Made by a program: the position numbers and the translations under genes | The notes under the pieces: model-generated | Databases searched by the model: none | Told to the model about the DNA's origin: nothing | What the model saw: the letters and a program-made list of their open reading frames with translations, nothing else | Part shown: positions 34,530 through 43,575 of the stretch, one piece after another | How the letters are laid out: each line of letters opens with the position of its first letter | Numbering within the stretch: the first letter of the stretch is position 1 | From: Rhizobium sp. NXC14 | GTDB lineage: Bacteria; Pseudomonadota; Alphaproteobacteria; Rhizobiales; Rhizobiaceae | DNA: 64,000 nt | Reading direction: 5' to 3' | NCBI RefSeq assembly: GCF_002117485.1 | Contig: NZ_CP021032.1 | Location: 124,001-188,000 of the forward strand

Positions 34530-35513
34530 TCAATTGCTCGCCGGTTTTGCATCGGCCGTATACAGGATGTCCTTGGCCGCCAGTTGGCCCTGCTTCAGCT
34601 TGCCTTCGCGAACCAGCACGTCGATCCAGAACTGGATGTCGCGCTCGACCGGGAGACCGCCGGCGCGCACGCCGTAGCCACGGAAATACTGCGCAATATC
34701 AGGATTCTCGCCGCGTTCGGCCAGCGCCTTGGCCAGGATCTTCTTGGTTTCCTCGGGATGCTCGCGGGCATAGTCGAGGGCGCGGGCCGACTGTTCGACG
34801 AAGATTTTCGAGGCTTCCGGATGTTGCTTGATGAAATCGCGGCGCAGGACGACGAAGCCGCCGGCAATGTCTCCCAGCACATCGGTATCATCGAAAACCG
34901 GGCGCAGGCCGCCGTTCTTCAGCGCTGCACCCTCGAAGGTTGTTTGCCAATAACCGAAGGCGGCGATATCGACCTGCTTGGAGCGCAGCACCTGTTCGAG
35001 CTGCGGCCCGGGAACGACGACTTGGTTGGCGGAGTCGCTCGGCAGACCGACCGAATGCAATGCCTCGCGGATCGTGTAGTCGAGATGCGCGCCGAGCGTG
35101 TTGACCGCGATGCTTTTGCCGACGATGTCCTTGATCGTTTTGATCGGGCTGTCTTCCAGCACGTAGAAGGTCGACTGCACCTCGTCATTGATGCCGTTCG
35201 ACGGATAGGCGGCGACGAAATCATTGCCGCCGATGATCGAATTGAGGACGGCGGAGGTGGCGGCGCTGCCGATCTCGACGTCGCCGGATGCGAGAGCGAT
35301 GAGAGACGCAGGGCCGCCCTGGGCATAGCCGACATTCTCAAACGTGATGCCGGTGTCTTTGAAATAGCCGAGCGCTTCGGCAAGTTCATGGGCGGCAAGA
35401 CCGCCCTGGCTGGCGAGGTAGCGCAGCTTCACCGTGTCGGCGGCTGCGGCCGGCGTGGCAAGACCGAGAGCGATCACAGCCGGCAGGAGAAGATTGCGGG
35501 GATGGAATGTCAT
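34530..35513 (-). CDS. Sulfonate-type ABC transporter periplasmic binding protein (SsuA-like)
   Basis: 327 residues. Sec signal peptide (MTFHPRNLLLPAVIALGLATPAAA), then the NMT1/SsuA-like type II fold, with LRYLASQGGLAAHELAEALGYFKD, GGPASLIALASGDVEIGSAATSA and KTIKDIVGKSIAVN as typical signatures. AAAGGA precedes ATG 35513; the longer upstream frame is not family-like. Sulfonates, sulfate esters or other organosulfur compounds are likely ligands, from family and the neighbouring monooxygenase. Confidence 0.88.
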   Translation of the reverse strand: MTFHPRNLLLPAVIALGLATPAAAADTVKLRYLASQGGLAAHELAEALGYFKDTGITFENVGYAQGGPASLIALASGDVEIGSAATSAVLNSIIGGNDFVAAYPSNGINDEVQSTFYVLEDSPIKTIKDIVGKSIAVNTLGAHLDYTIREALHSVGLPSDSANQVVVPGPQLEQVLRSKQVDIAAFGYWQTTFEGAALKNGGLRPVFDDTDVLGDIAGGFVVLRRDFIKQHPEASKIFVEQSARALDYAREHPEETKKILAKALAERGENPDIAQYFRGYGVRAGGLPVERDIQFWIDVLVREGKLKQGQLAAKDILYTADAKPASN

Positions 35514-35553
35514 GGAATGTCCTTTCGGAAGAGGAAAATCGGGGGGAAGCGGG

Positions 35554-36405
35554 TTACGTGCTCGGCTGAGACCAGCGGCAGAGACGGCGCTGCAGGAGAA
35601 CGAGCAAGGCATTCGCGGCAAGCCCCAGAAAGGCGAGCAGCAGGATCGCCGCAAACATCAGCGGGATCTGGAAATTGTACTGGGCGTTCATCACCTGAAA
35701 GCCGATGCCCTTATTGGCGCCGATCATCTCGGCAGCGATCAGCAGCAGAAGCGCCGTCGTCGCCGAAAGTCGCAAGCCGACGAAAATCGCCGGGACGGAG
35801 GCTGGCAGAATGACGCGGCGAAAGACGGTCAGCGGTCCGGCGCCATAGGTGCGAGCCATTTCTATGAGCTTCTTGTCCACTTCCTTGACGCCGCCGATCG
35901 TGGAGAGCAGCACCGGAAACAGTGTCGCCCAGAAGATCACGAATATCTTGGAGGTTTCACCGAGCCCGAGCAGCAGGATGAAAACCGGATAGAGCGCCAG
36001 CGCCGAGGTCTGCCGGAAGAGCTGCAGGATTGGGTCAAGCGCCTGTTCGACCAAGCGAAACTGGCCCATGAACAGACCGAGCGGAATACCGACAAGGACG
36101 GCGAAGGCGAAGGCGGTTCCGGATCGCTGCAGACTGATGGCGATATCATCGAGCAAGGCGCCATTGGCAAGATTGGTCCACAGCGCCGACAGGATTACGT
36201 TCAAGGGCGGGAAGACAGCGGGATTGATCCAGCCCCTGGTGCTCGACAGCTGCCAGAGCACGAGGAAGCTGATGAGCAGACCGTAGCGCGGCAGAAATGC
36301 CGCGAGCACTCCGCGTATATGGGAGGCCAGAGCGGAACTATTGCTTTTGCTGCTTTTCAGTCGGCCGAAGCTTCTCGGAAGAGCCTGGTTGATTTCGTAG
36401 GCCAT
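35554..36405 (-). CDS. Sulfonate-type ABC transporter permease (SsuC family)
   Basis: 283 residues with about six helices; the coupling loop EMARTYGAGPLTVFRRVILPASVPAIFVGLRL is characteristic of SsuC/TauC permeases. ATG 36405 is preceded by GAGGAG; upstream in-frame codons overlap the monooxygenase gene and are not part of the protein. It sits 10 nt after the monooxygenase gene, so the genes are co-transcribed. Confidence 0.9.
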   Translation of the reverse strand: MAYEINQALPRSFGRLKSSKSNSSALASHIRGVLAAFLPRYGLLISFLVLWQLSSTRGWINPAVFPPLNVILSALWTNLANGALLDDIAISLQRSGTAFAFAVLVGIPLGLFMGQFRLVEQALDPILQLFRQTSALALYPVFILLLGLGETSKIFVIFWATLFPVLLSTIGGVKEVDKKLIEMARTYGAGPLTVFRRVILPASVPAIFVGLRLSATTALLLLIAAEMIGANKGIGFQVMNAQYNFQIPLMFAAILLLAFLGLAANALLVLLQRRLCRWSQPST

Positions 36406-36415
36406 GGGTTTCTCC

Positions 36416-37768
36416 TCACTCCGCTGCCTCAAGGACGGTGCGTCCGGCAGCCCAGCGGTTTGTCGGGAAAGGCAAGCCGAGATTTTCCCGGAGCGTCTTG
36501 CCTTCATAGGCAGTGCGGAACAGGCCGCGGCGCTGGAGTTCCGGGATGACGAGATCGACAAAGTCGTCGAGCGCCGTCGGCAGCCAAGGCGGCAAAATGT
36601 TGAAGCCGTCGGCCGCTTCGTTCTCGAACCATGTCTGCAGCGTATCGGCGATCTGCTCTGCCGTGCCGACGATGGTGTAGTGGCCGCGGGCCGATGCGAT
36701 CCACTGATAGAGCTGGCGGATGGTGAAGTTGTTTTCGTCTGCGATCTGGCGGATCAGGGCCTGGCGGCTCTTCATGCCTTCCGTCGGCGGTGCAGGCGGC
36801 AGCGGCCCGTCGAGATCATAGCCATGCAGGTCAAGCGTGCCGCCGGTCAGGCCGTTGAGCAGGCCGATCCCATCTTCTTCGAGGATGAGCGAGGTCAGGC
36901 GATCATACTTCTCGCGTGCCTCCGCCTCGGTCCTGCCGACGAAGGCGGATACGCCGGGCATGACCAGGATATGATCCGGATTGCGGCCGAGTCCGCGGGC
37001 GCGCGCCTTGATATCCCGATAGAACTCCTGGGCGGTTTCGATATGCTGATGGGCGGTGAAGATGACTTCAGCCGTCGCGGCGGCGAGTCCCCGGCCGTCC
37101 TCCGATTGGCCGGCCTGCACAATAACGGGATGCCCCTGCGGCGAGCGTGAAACGTTGAGCGGGCCGCGTACGCTGAAATGCTCGCCACGGTGGTCGGTGT
37201 CGTGCAGTTTCGCCGGATCGAAGAAGACGCCGGTCTCCTTGTCGCGGATGAACGCGTCATCCTCGAAGCTCTCCCAGAGTTTGCGGACGACGTCGACATG
37301 CTCGGCGGCGCGGCGATATCGTTCGGCATGCGGAAGCTGGGTTTCTCGGTTGAAGTTTTGCGCCGTGAGGTCGCCTGTCGTGGTGACGACATTCCAACCG
37401 GCGCGCCCGTTCGAGATCAGATCGAGCGAAGCGAACTTGCGGGCTGTCGTATAAGGTTCCTCATACGTGGTCGAGGACGTCGCGATGAAGCCGAGATGGG
37501 TGGTGAGAGGCGCAAGGGCGGAGAACAAGGTGACGGGCTCGAAGCCGGCCACGCGGGCGTTGCCGCCTTCACGCGCTCCACCGAAGCCAACGGCCAATCC
37601 ATCGGCCAGGAAGTAGGCATCGAAGAGGCCGCGTTCCGCCGTCAGGGCGAGCTGCTTGTGAAACTCGAAACTGGTCGCGCCGTCGACCGGCTGATCGGGA
37701 TGCCGCCACGATGCAACATGCTGTCCACCGCCGGGAAGAAATGCCCCAAGCCTGATTTTCCGCGTCAT
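36416..37768 (-). CDS. LLM-class flavin-dependent monooxygenase, NtaA/SnaA/DszA type
   Basis: 450 residues. The N-terminal IRLGAFLPGGGQHVASWRHP and central ATSSTTYEEPYTTARKFASLD are typical of the NtaA/SnaA/SoxA subgroup of luciferase-like FMNH2-dependent monooxygenases. A family insertion and long C-terminus match the usual size of about 440-450. First gene of the operon with a sulfonate-type importer, so it probably oxidises the imported organosulfur or chelator-like compound in the cytoplasm. A flavin reductase is not encoded nearby. GGAGAGG precedes ATG 37768. Confidence 0.88.
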   Translation of the reverse strand: MTRKIRLGAFLPGGGQHVASWRHPDQPVDGATSFEFHKQLALTAERGLFDAYFLADGLAVGFGGAREGGNARVAGFEPVTLFSALAPLTTHLGFIATSSTTYEEPYTTARKFASLDLISNGRAGWNVVTTTGDLTAQNFNRETQLPHAERYRRAAEHVDVVRKLWESFEDDAFIRDKETGVFFDPAKLHDTDHRGEHFSVRGPLNVSRSPQGHPVIVQAGQSEDGRGLAAATAEVIFTAHQHIETAQEFYRDIKARARGLGRNPDHILVMPGVSAFVGRTEAEAREKYDRLTSLILEEDGIGLLNGLTGGTLDLHGYDLDGPLPPAPPTEGMKSRQALIRQIADENNFTIRQLYQWIASARGHYTIVGTAEQIADTLQTWFENEAADGFNILPPWLPTALDDFVDLVIPELQRRGLFRTAYEGKTLRENLGLPFPTNRWAAGRTVLEAAE

Positions 37769-38064
37769 TTCGCATCCTCTCCGTTCGTCGTTGGCCGTCG
37801 GAATATTAATTACGTACTCTATAAATTTAATAGAGAAACATCATTTCGTAGTTTCGGGGGAAGAGTGAATAGATTTGCGGGATTGGGCTCAAACTGGAAA
37901 TCAACATCGAAGAGCACAACGAGACATAGCTCGTCCTGCAGCGGCTCTTCGATGTGCACGCGGGCAGAGCCCAGCGAGCGTGCTAAGATTTAAGGAAGCA
38001 CGTGGCTCGGCGCGAGTTCCCGCAGGAAGTGTCGCCGGCGATCAATGCGCGTCGTGTACGGGTA
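37769..38064. other. 296-nt intergenic region between IclR gene end and monooxygenase operon
   Basis: No credible gene. It holds the AT-rich promoter region of the leftward operon (around 37800-37840, with an imperfect dyad CTCTATAAATTTAATAGAG at 37817-37835), a long nested hairpin at 37904-37955 and a smaller one, CGTGCT/AGCACG, at 37979-38002. Confidence 0.5.
37904..37955. repeat. Nested inverted repeat, 12-bp outer stem with inner 5-bp hairpin
   Basis: ACATCGAAGAGC (37904-37915) pairs perfectly with GCTCTTCGATGT (37944-37955). Inside the loop ACGAG (37919-37923) pairs with CTCGT (37930-37934). Downstream of the IclR gene; could be a terminator, a structured RNA or a remnant of a palindromic element. 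No long T-run on the minus strand. Confidence 0.55.
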
Positions 38065-38850
38065 TCAGCCCCGTTTCGGCCGAGCCGGGGCATGCTCCAG
38101 GCCAGTGGCGGCTTTCTTCAGGCAATCGAGGTAGCGGTCGCGGTTCGCAATGCCGTCGTCGCGCGGCGTGACCAGGCAGAGCGTTGCGGCCGCATGACCC
38201 TCCTCGCCCCGCACCGGCACGGCGAAACAATGGGTAAAGCTGTCGACGATGCTGTTGAACGTGAAGAGACCTTCTCGCTCGGCCTGGCGGACCTCGACGA
38301 TGAAGCTTTGCGGATCGAGCCATTCGCCGTTAGGCAGACGAAAATCCTGCGACGGAATGAAGTTCAGAATTTCCTGATCCGACAGATGCGCGACCAGCAA
38401 GCGCCCGGAGGCCGTCCACGGGATCGGCACCGACTGGCCGATATCCGTCGAAATCCGGAACGGCCGCGCGCCTTCGCGCATGCGCACGACCGTATATTTG
38501 TTTCCGTCCAGCATGCAGAACTGCGCCGTCTCCCGCGTTTCGTCGGCGAGCTGTTCCAGCGCGGCCTCGCATTCGCGGGTGAAATCGAAATGGTTTTCAT
38601 AGGCGGCGCCGAGGAAATAGAGTTTACGGCCGAGATAAACTCGCCCCTCGCCGCCCGTGAATTCCAGAATGCCATTGCTCAGCAACAAGTTGACGAGCTC
38701 GTAGACCGATGAGCGCGGTGCGCCGATCTGCGCTGCTATTTCATTCGGCTTCAAAGCCTGTCGCTTCTGGCGCAGGAAATCGAGGATTTCGAAGGCCCGG
38801 TCGAGCCCGCGGGCACGCTTGCCGACCGCTTCGTCCTGAATTGCGTCCAT
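38065..38850 (-). CDS. IclR family transcriptional regulator
   Basis: 261 residues from ATG 38850. N-terminal winged HTH (LKPNEIAAQIGAPRSSVYELVNLLLSNGILE) and C-terminal IclR effector domain (ETAQFCMLDGNKYTVVRM, PIPWTASGRLLVAHL). An in-frame ATG at 38949 would add 33 residues not typical of the family; the start remains uncertain. Divergent from the second ribose-type ABC operon. An 18-bp TGTCCA-type direct-repeat element near that operon recurs upstream of the TIM-barrel gene at 48467, suggesting a two-promoter regulon controlled by this protein. Confidence 0.85.
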   Translation of the reverse strand: MDAIQDEAVGKRARGLDRAFEILDFLRQKRQALKPNEIAAQIGAPRSSVYELVNLLLSNGILEFTGGEGRVYLGRKLYFLGAAYENHFDFTRECEAALEQLADETRETAQFCMLDGNKYTVVRMREGARPFRISTDIGQSVPIPWTASGRLLVAHLSDQEILNFIPSQDFRLPNGEWLDPQSFIVEVRQAEREGLFTFNSIVDSFTHCFAVPVRGEEGHAAATLCLVTPRDDGIANRDRYLDCLKKAATGLEHAPARPKRG

Positions 38851-39007
38851 TGCTGTCGATCCCAATTTCTGTTCGGCCAAGCTTTTCAAACCCTCTGCCG
38901 CATCTGTCAACCGATCCTGTAGTCCCCGGTCGACGAAAATTTTTTTCATCCCTCTTGCGAGGCGGAAAAATCGGCATAAGATCAACGCGTCCGGTATTTA
39001 GATCATA

Positions 39008-39025
39008 TGTACATTATATTGGACA
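39008..39025. promoter_or_regulatory. Candidate IclR operator upstream of sugar-type ABC operon
   Basis: The minus strand reads TGTCCAATATAATGTACA: two 6-nt direct repeats TGTCCA/TGTACA spaced 12 nt. Closely similar elements occur at 48487-48504 and 48507-48524. It lies 47 nt before the binding-protein start. Confidence 0.55.
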
Positions 39026-39071
39026 AAAACAGATGGCAAGCATTAACGCTGCCACACAAAAGGGGATCGAC

Positions 39072-40142
39072 ATGAAAAATTCTGAAAACAGCATTTCCGC
39101 CTCGCGTCGCCGTCGCCTTCTCGCCGGCGCTGCCGCTGCTGCCACCCTGTTCGTTCTTTCCACCGGCTCGGCCTCGGCTGCCGCCAATTGCATCAAGGGT
39201 GACAGGAAGGCGCCCTTCACGATCGGCTGGGCGAATATCTATTCGGTGCCGACCTGGATGAAACAGACCGAAGGCACGATTACGGCCGAAGTGGAGGAGC
39301 TGAAGAAAGCGGGCCTGGTGAAGGACCTGATGATCACGGATGCGCAGGGCAACGCCCAGACGCAGATCCAGCATATCCAGTCTATGATTGATGCCAATGT
39401 CGACGCCATCGTCGTGATCGCCGGTTCCTCCACGGCGCTCGACCGCGTCATATCGGATGCCTGCGACAAGGGTATCGCGGTGGTGAATTTCGACAGTCTG
39501 GTCAATACCGACAAGGTGACGGCGAAGATCAACACCGATTCCAACGAATGGGGCGCGACGGCGGCCAAGTGGATGGTCAGCCAGCTCGGCGGCAAGGGCA
39601 AGATCATCGTAATGAACGGCCCGGCCGGCATTTCGGTGAGCGACGACCGCCGCAAGGGCGCCCAGCCGGTTCTCGATGCCAATCCCGGCATCCAGGTGAT
39701 TACCGAAACCAACACGGAATATAATGTCGCGCCGGCACAGGAAGCGATGACAAGCCTGCTTTTCGCCAATCCGGAAATTGACGGCGTGCTGTCGCTCGGC
39801 GGCGCCTTGTCGGCCGGTTCCGTTCTTGCCTTCGAGCGCCAGGGCCGCGATCAGGTGCCGACAACAGGCGAAAATGCCCGCCAGTTCCTCGAGCTCTGGA
39901 AAGAGAAGGGATTGAAGGGCTGGGCGACGATGCAGCCCAACTGGCTCGGGGCGCTCTCCGTCTATACGGCGGTCCAGGCGCTGCAGGGCAAGGATGTCCC
40001 AGCCTTCGTCAAAGTGCCGCTGCCTGTCATCGACGACAGCTCGATCGGCAGCTATCTCGCGCGCGCCGACAAGTTCCCGGCTGACGGCTATATCTACTCG
40101 GACTATGACAAGGCACTCTTCGACAAGCTGCTGAGCAAGTAA
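39072..40142 (+). CDS. Ribose-type ABC transporter periplasmic binding protein
   Basis: 356 residues. Signal sequence with an arginine-rich n-region (SASRRRRLLAG...), so Sec or Tat export is possible, then a type I periplasmic-binding fold (FTIGWANIYSVPTWMKQTEGTI, QIQHIQSMIDANVDAIVVIAGSS, VVNFDSLV). AGGGGA precedes ATG 39072; an in-frame ATG at 39033 would place extra residues before the signal. First gene of the rightward operon running to about 47258. The ligand is unknown; downstream enzymes suggest an acylated or amino-acid-like compound rather than a simple sugar. Confidence 0.86.
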   Translation: MKNSENSISASRRRRLLAGAAAAATLFVLSTGSASAAANCIKGDRKAPFTIGWANIYSVPTWMKQTEGTITAEVEELKKAGLVKDLMITDAQGNAQTQIQHIQSMIDANVDAIVVIAGSSTALDRVISDACDKGIAVVNFDSLVNTDKVTAKINTDSNEWGATAAKWMVSQLGGKGKIIVMNGPAGISVSDDRRKGAQPVLDANPGIQVITETNTEYNVAPAQEAMTSLLFANPEIDGVLSLGGALSAGSVLAFERQGRDQVPTTGENARQFLELWKEKGLKGWATMQPNWLGALSVYTAVQALQGKDVPAFVKVPLPVIDDSSIGSYLARADKFPADGYIYSDYDKALFDKLLSK

Positions 40143-40163
40143 TCCGCGTTGGGGAACGTCGTC

Positions 40164-41678
40164 ATGACGGAAGAAAGCCCCCTGCTGGAAGCCCGGCAGG
40201 TGTTCAAGGGGTTTTTCGGCAACCCCGTCTTGAAGGGCGTCGACATCGCCCTTCGGCCGGGCAGGGTTCATGCCCTGCTCGGCGAAAACGGCGCCGGCAA
40301 GTCCACGCTGATCAACCTCCTGTCCGGCGCGCTCCAGCCGGACGGCGGGTCAATCCTGATAGACGGCCAACCTGTCGGCCGTTTCAGCCCGGCGGCGGCC
40401 CGCAAAGCCGGTATTGCCGTGGTACAGCAGGAGCTGAGCCTGACTGCCAGTCTCTCGATTGCCGAAAATATCGGACTCGGCGCCTTTCCGCGCCGGTTCG
40501 GCCTCATCGATTACCGAGCGCTTTACCGCGGCGTGCAGGAGGTGTGCGACATGGTGGGGCTCAGCGAGCCGCTCGACATGCCGGTCGCCGATCTCGCGCT
40601 CGGTCGCCGCCAAATGGTGGAGATCGCCAAGGCGCTGTTTCGCAAGCCGCGCGTGCTCATTCTGGACGAGCCTACCTCGTCGCTCTCGGCCCATGAAGCC
40701 GGCGTCCTCGCCCGATTGATCGAGACGCTCAAGGGGCGCGGCATGGCGCTCCTCTATATTTCCCACCGCCTCAACGAGGTGCAGGCGCTCTGCTCGCATG
40801 TTACGGTGCTGAAAGATGGTGGCGTCACTGCAGATCAGTCGCTTTCCGGCATCGATGGCGAAGGGCTGGTGCGTCTCATGGTCGGCCGCGAGCCCGGCGA
40901 CCTGTTCCCGCCGCGCGGGGCCGCCACGCCCGGTGTCATGCGCATCAGCGTCGAAGGCTTTTCCGCTGGCATGGTGCAAGACATCGCCTTCTCCGCCCGC
41001 GCCGGCGAGATCGTCGGCATCGGCGGGCTTGTGGGTCAAGGGCAGGAAGATCTGCTGCTTGGCCTCTACGGCGCCATTCCGGCCGCAGCCGCCCGGGCGG
41101 ATGTCTCCGGCAAATCGGGCCTGCCCGCCGATGTCGGCGAGGCGAATGCCGCGGGCATCGTCTATGTCCCGGCCGACCGCAAGCATGAGGGGTTGGTGCT
41201 GCCGCATTCCATCACATCCAATCTCATCCTGCCTTCGCTCGGACGGCTTGCCGCCAAGGGCCTTCGCGACCGGCAGGCGGAAACCGGCCTCGTCGCCGAT
41301 CTCGCGCGCCGGCTGACGATCAAGGGTGATACGGCCCGCCCGGTGCAGGCGCTTTCCGGCGGAAACCAGCAGAAGGTGGCGCTTGCCAAATGGCTGCCGC
41401 TCGATCCGTCCGTTCTGCTGCTCAACGATCCCACTCGCGGCGTCGACATCGAGACCAAGCGGGAGATCTATCTCATGCTCCGCGCCTTCGCCGCCGAAGG
41501 GCGGCTCGTCATCCTCGCCAGTTCCGATACGCCCGAACTCGTGCATCTCTGCGATCGTGTCGTTGTTCTCCGCGAAGGACGCGTCGCGGCGATGCTGTCG
41601 CAGGATGAGATCAGCGAAGGAGCGATCGTCGGTGCGGCCATGGGCGTCACGACCAAGGCACAGGGAGAGGCGGCATGA
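40164..41678 (+). CDS. Ribose-type ABC transporter double ATPase (RbsA family)
   Basis: 504 residues. Domain 1: GENGAGKST, ALGRRQMVEIAKAL and VLILDEPTSSL. Domain 2: degenerate P-loop GLVGQGQEDLL, signature LSGGNQQKVALAKWL and LLLNDPTRGVD. ATG 40164 follows GGGGAA with 7-nt spacing; a TTG upstream is less likely. It overlaps the first permease gene by 4 nt. Confidence 0.9.
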   Translation: MTEESPLLEARQVFKGFFGNPVLKGVDIALRPGRVHALLGENGAGKSTLINLLSGALQPDGGSILIDGQPVGRFSPAAARKAGIAVVQQELSLTASLSIAENIGLGAFPRRFGLIDYRALYRGVQEVCDMVGLSEPLDMPVADLALGRRQMVEIAKALFRKPRVLILDEPTSSLSAHEAGVLARLIETLKGRGMALLYISHRLNEVQALCSHVTVLKDGGVTADQSLSGIDGEGLVRLMVGREPGDLFPPRGAATPGVMRISVEGFSAGMVQDIAFSARAGEIVGIGGLVGQGQEDLLLGLYGAIPAAAARADVSGKSGLPADVGEANAAGIVYVPADRKHEGLVLPHSITSNLILPSLGRLAAKGLRDRQAETGLVADLARRLTIKGDTARPVQALSGGNQQKVALAKWLPLDPSVLLLNDPTRGVDIETKREIYLMLRAFAAEGRLVILASSDTPELVHLCDRVVVLREGRVAAMLSQDEISEGAIVGAAMGVTTKAQGEAA

Positions 41679-42637
41679 ACACCAATTCCCAATCCCGGCT
41701 CTATCCCTCGATCCAGATGCGCCGCAATCGCGGCCTCGCCGGCCTCTACCTTGTCGTCACGGCCTTTCTCATCCTCTATGCGATGCTCTTTCCCGGCATC
41801 CTTTCGATCGGCGGCTTCTCGAAGTTCACGCAGAACTGGTTCCCGCTCGCACTCGTCACCATGGCGCAGGCGCTGCTCATGCTGAACGGCGGCATCACAT
41901 TGGCGATCGGGCCGCTCGTCAGCCTCGGCGCGGTGATCGCCGCGACGACGATGGAAGGGGCGCTTGGTGTTCCGGGTGGCATACTCGCGGTCGCCGCCGC
42001 CGGCCTCGCGATCGGCGCCGCCACCGGCGCCATCGTCACCTATTTGAGGCTTCCTGCGATCATCGTCACGCTCGCCGGCTCCTTCATCATCAGCGGCGTC
42101 GCCCTCATCCTGCTGCCGCGGCCAGGTGGCGCCATTCCCGACTGGTTGTCTACGGTGCTGGCCGGCCATACACCCATCGCCTTTCTGATGCTCGTGGGGA
42201 TCCTGGCGCTGTGGAAGCTGTTTCTCGCCACGCCGCTCGGCCTCGGCATCTATGCGGCCGGCGACAACCCGGTCGGCGCATTCCGTTCCGGCGTGCCGGT
42301 CGAACGGGTGAAGGTCACGGCTTTTGCGCTCTCCGGTCTGCTGGCAGCGCTGACCGGCCTCTTCGTCGCCGCGCAGACCGGCTCCGGTGATCCTGTCATC
42401 GGCACGCCCTTCACGCTGAACTCGATCGCTGCCGCCGTGCTCGGCGGCGTCGGCTTCCTCGGCGGCAAGGGCACGATGCGCGGCGCGGTTTGCGGCAGCC
42501 TGCTCCTCTCGGTCATGATCAACGTCATGTTCTTCCTCGGCTTCCCGCCCGTCGCGCAATATGTCGCTCAAGGCCTGATCATCGTCGGCGCGGTCGCCGT
42601 TCCGGAACTTCTCGGCGCGTGGAGGGCAAGACGTTGA
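41675..42637 (+). CDS. Ribose-type ABC transporter permease 1 (RbsC family)
   Basis: 320-residue inner-membrane protein with about nine helices. Signatures include LLMLNGGITLAIGPLVSLGAV and, near the C-terminus, AAAVLGGVGFLGGKGTMRGAVCGSLLL. It overlaps the ATPase and the second permease by 4 nt each (ATGA, TTGA). Two different permeases form the membrane channel in this subgroup, unlike the RbsC homodimer. Confidence 0.9.
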   Translation: MNTNSQSRLYPSIQMRRNRGLAGLYLVVTAFLILYAMLFPGILSIGGFSKFTQNWFPLALVTMAQALLMLNGGITLAIGPLVSLGAVIAATTMEGALGVPGGILAVAAAGLAIGAATGAIVTYLRLPAIIVTLAGSFIISGVALILLPRPGGAIPDWLSTVLAGHTPIAFLMLVGILALWKLFLATPLGLGIYAAGDNPVGAFRSGVPVERVKVTAFALSGLLAALTGLFVAAQTGSGDPVIGTPFTLNSIAAAVLGGVGFLGGKGTMRGAVCGSLLLSVMINVMFFLGFPPVAQYVAQGLIIVGAVAVPELLGAWRARR

Positions 42638-43575
42638 ACATCATCCGATCGACGTTCCGCAACCCGCCGCTGCTGACATTTCTTCTGGTGGCGCTCGTCT
42701 GGATCGTCGCAAGCTTGACGCTGCGCGGCTTCGGCGCCTACGGCCATTTGCGCTACCTTCTCGAGCTCGCCGCGGTGATCGGCATCGTCGCCGCGGGGCA
42801 GACGCTCGTCATCCTGATGGGCGGCATCGATCTTTCCGTCGGCGCTGTTATTACAGTCACGGCCATCCTGCTGCCGCTGATTTCGCCGGCATGGGATCCG
42901 ACCGGCTTTGCCGGCATCACGGCGGCGCTTGCCATCGCCACCGGCATTGGCTTGATGAACGGCGCAGGTGCCACCTATCTCCGCGTCCCGCCGATCATCA
43001 TGACACTTGCCATGGCGACCTTCCTGCAGGGCCTGCTCGTCATCGTCGCCGGCGGCAGCGCCATCACCGTCAGCAATCCCGCAGTCATCATGCTCGGGCA
43101 GTCGCGGCCGCTCGGCATTCCCTCCGGCATCCTTCTGTGGCTCGCCGTGGCGGTCGTCGTCCTGCTGCTCGTCCACCGCATGCCGATCGGCGCCCGTTTC
43201 CTCGCGCTTGGAGCCAACCCGCTGGCGGCCCGGCTTTCCGGCGTCAGCGTCACGCGCAACACACTGATTGCCCATACCCTGTCGGGCTTTTTCGCAGGAG
43301 TTGCCGGCATTCTGGTGCTCGGCATGAACCGGCAGGGTTATGTCGGCATTGGCGATCCCTATCTGTTGACCTCGATCGCCGCCGTCGTGCTCGGCGGCAC
43401 TTCAATCCTCGGGGGGCGCGGCACCTATGCCGGGACCATTCCGGGAGCGATCCTGCTGGTGACGGCGACGGCGCTGATCACCGTCGTCAACGCCTCGCCC
43501 GGCTGGCGGTCGATCATGTTCGGCACGCTGATCCTGGCGCTTCTGCTCGTTTCGGGTCGCGAGGCGCGCCGATGA
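42634..43575 (+). CDS. Ribose-type ABC transporter permease 2 (RbsC family)
   Basis: 313 residues with LVILMGGIDLSVGAVITVTAI, FLALGANPLAARLSGVSV and AAVVLGGTSILGGRGTYAGTIPG, all typical of RbsC-type permeases. Start TTG 42634 follows GGAGGG at 7 nt and overlaps the previous stop; reading frames extending further upstream lie inside permease 1. Its stop overlaps the amidohydrolase start by 4 nt. Confidence 0.88.
   Translation: MNIIRSTFRNPPLLTFLLVALVWIVASLTLRGFGAYGHLRYLLELAAVIGIVAAGQTLVILMGGIDLSVGAVITVTAILLPLISPAWDPTGFAGITAALAIATGIGLMNGAGATYLRVPPIIMTLAMATFLQGLLVIVAGGSAITVSNPAVIMLGQSRPLGIPSGILLWLAVAVVVLLLVHRMPIGARFLALGANPLAARLSGVSVTRNTLIAHTLSGFFAGVAGILVLGMNRQGYVGIGDPYLLTSIAAVVLGGTSILGGRGTYAGTIPGAILLVTATALITVVNASPGWRSIMFGTLILALLLVSGREARR

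Noticed and set aside
33753..35813. A 686-codon plus-strand open frame opposite the sulfonate-type transporter genes
   Set aside because: It is the antisense shadow of three well-supported genes; composition is high-GC-frame artefact (many Arg/Asp/Glu), with no family similarity.
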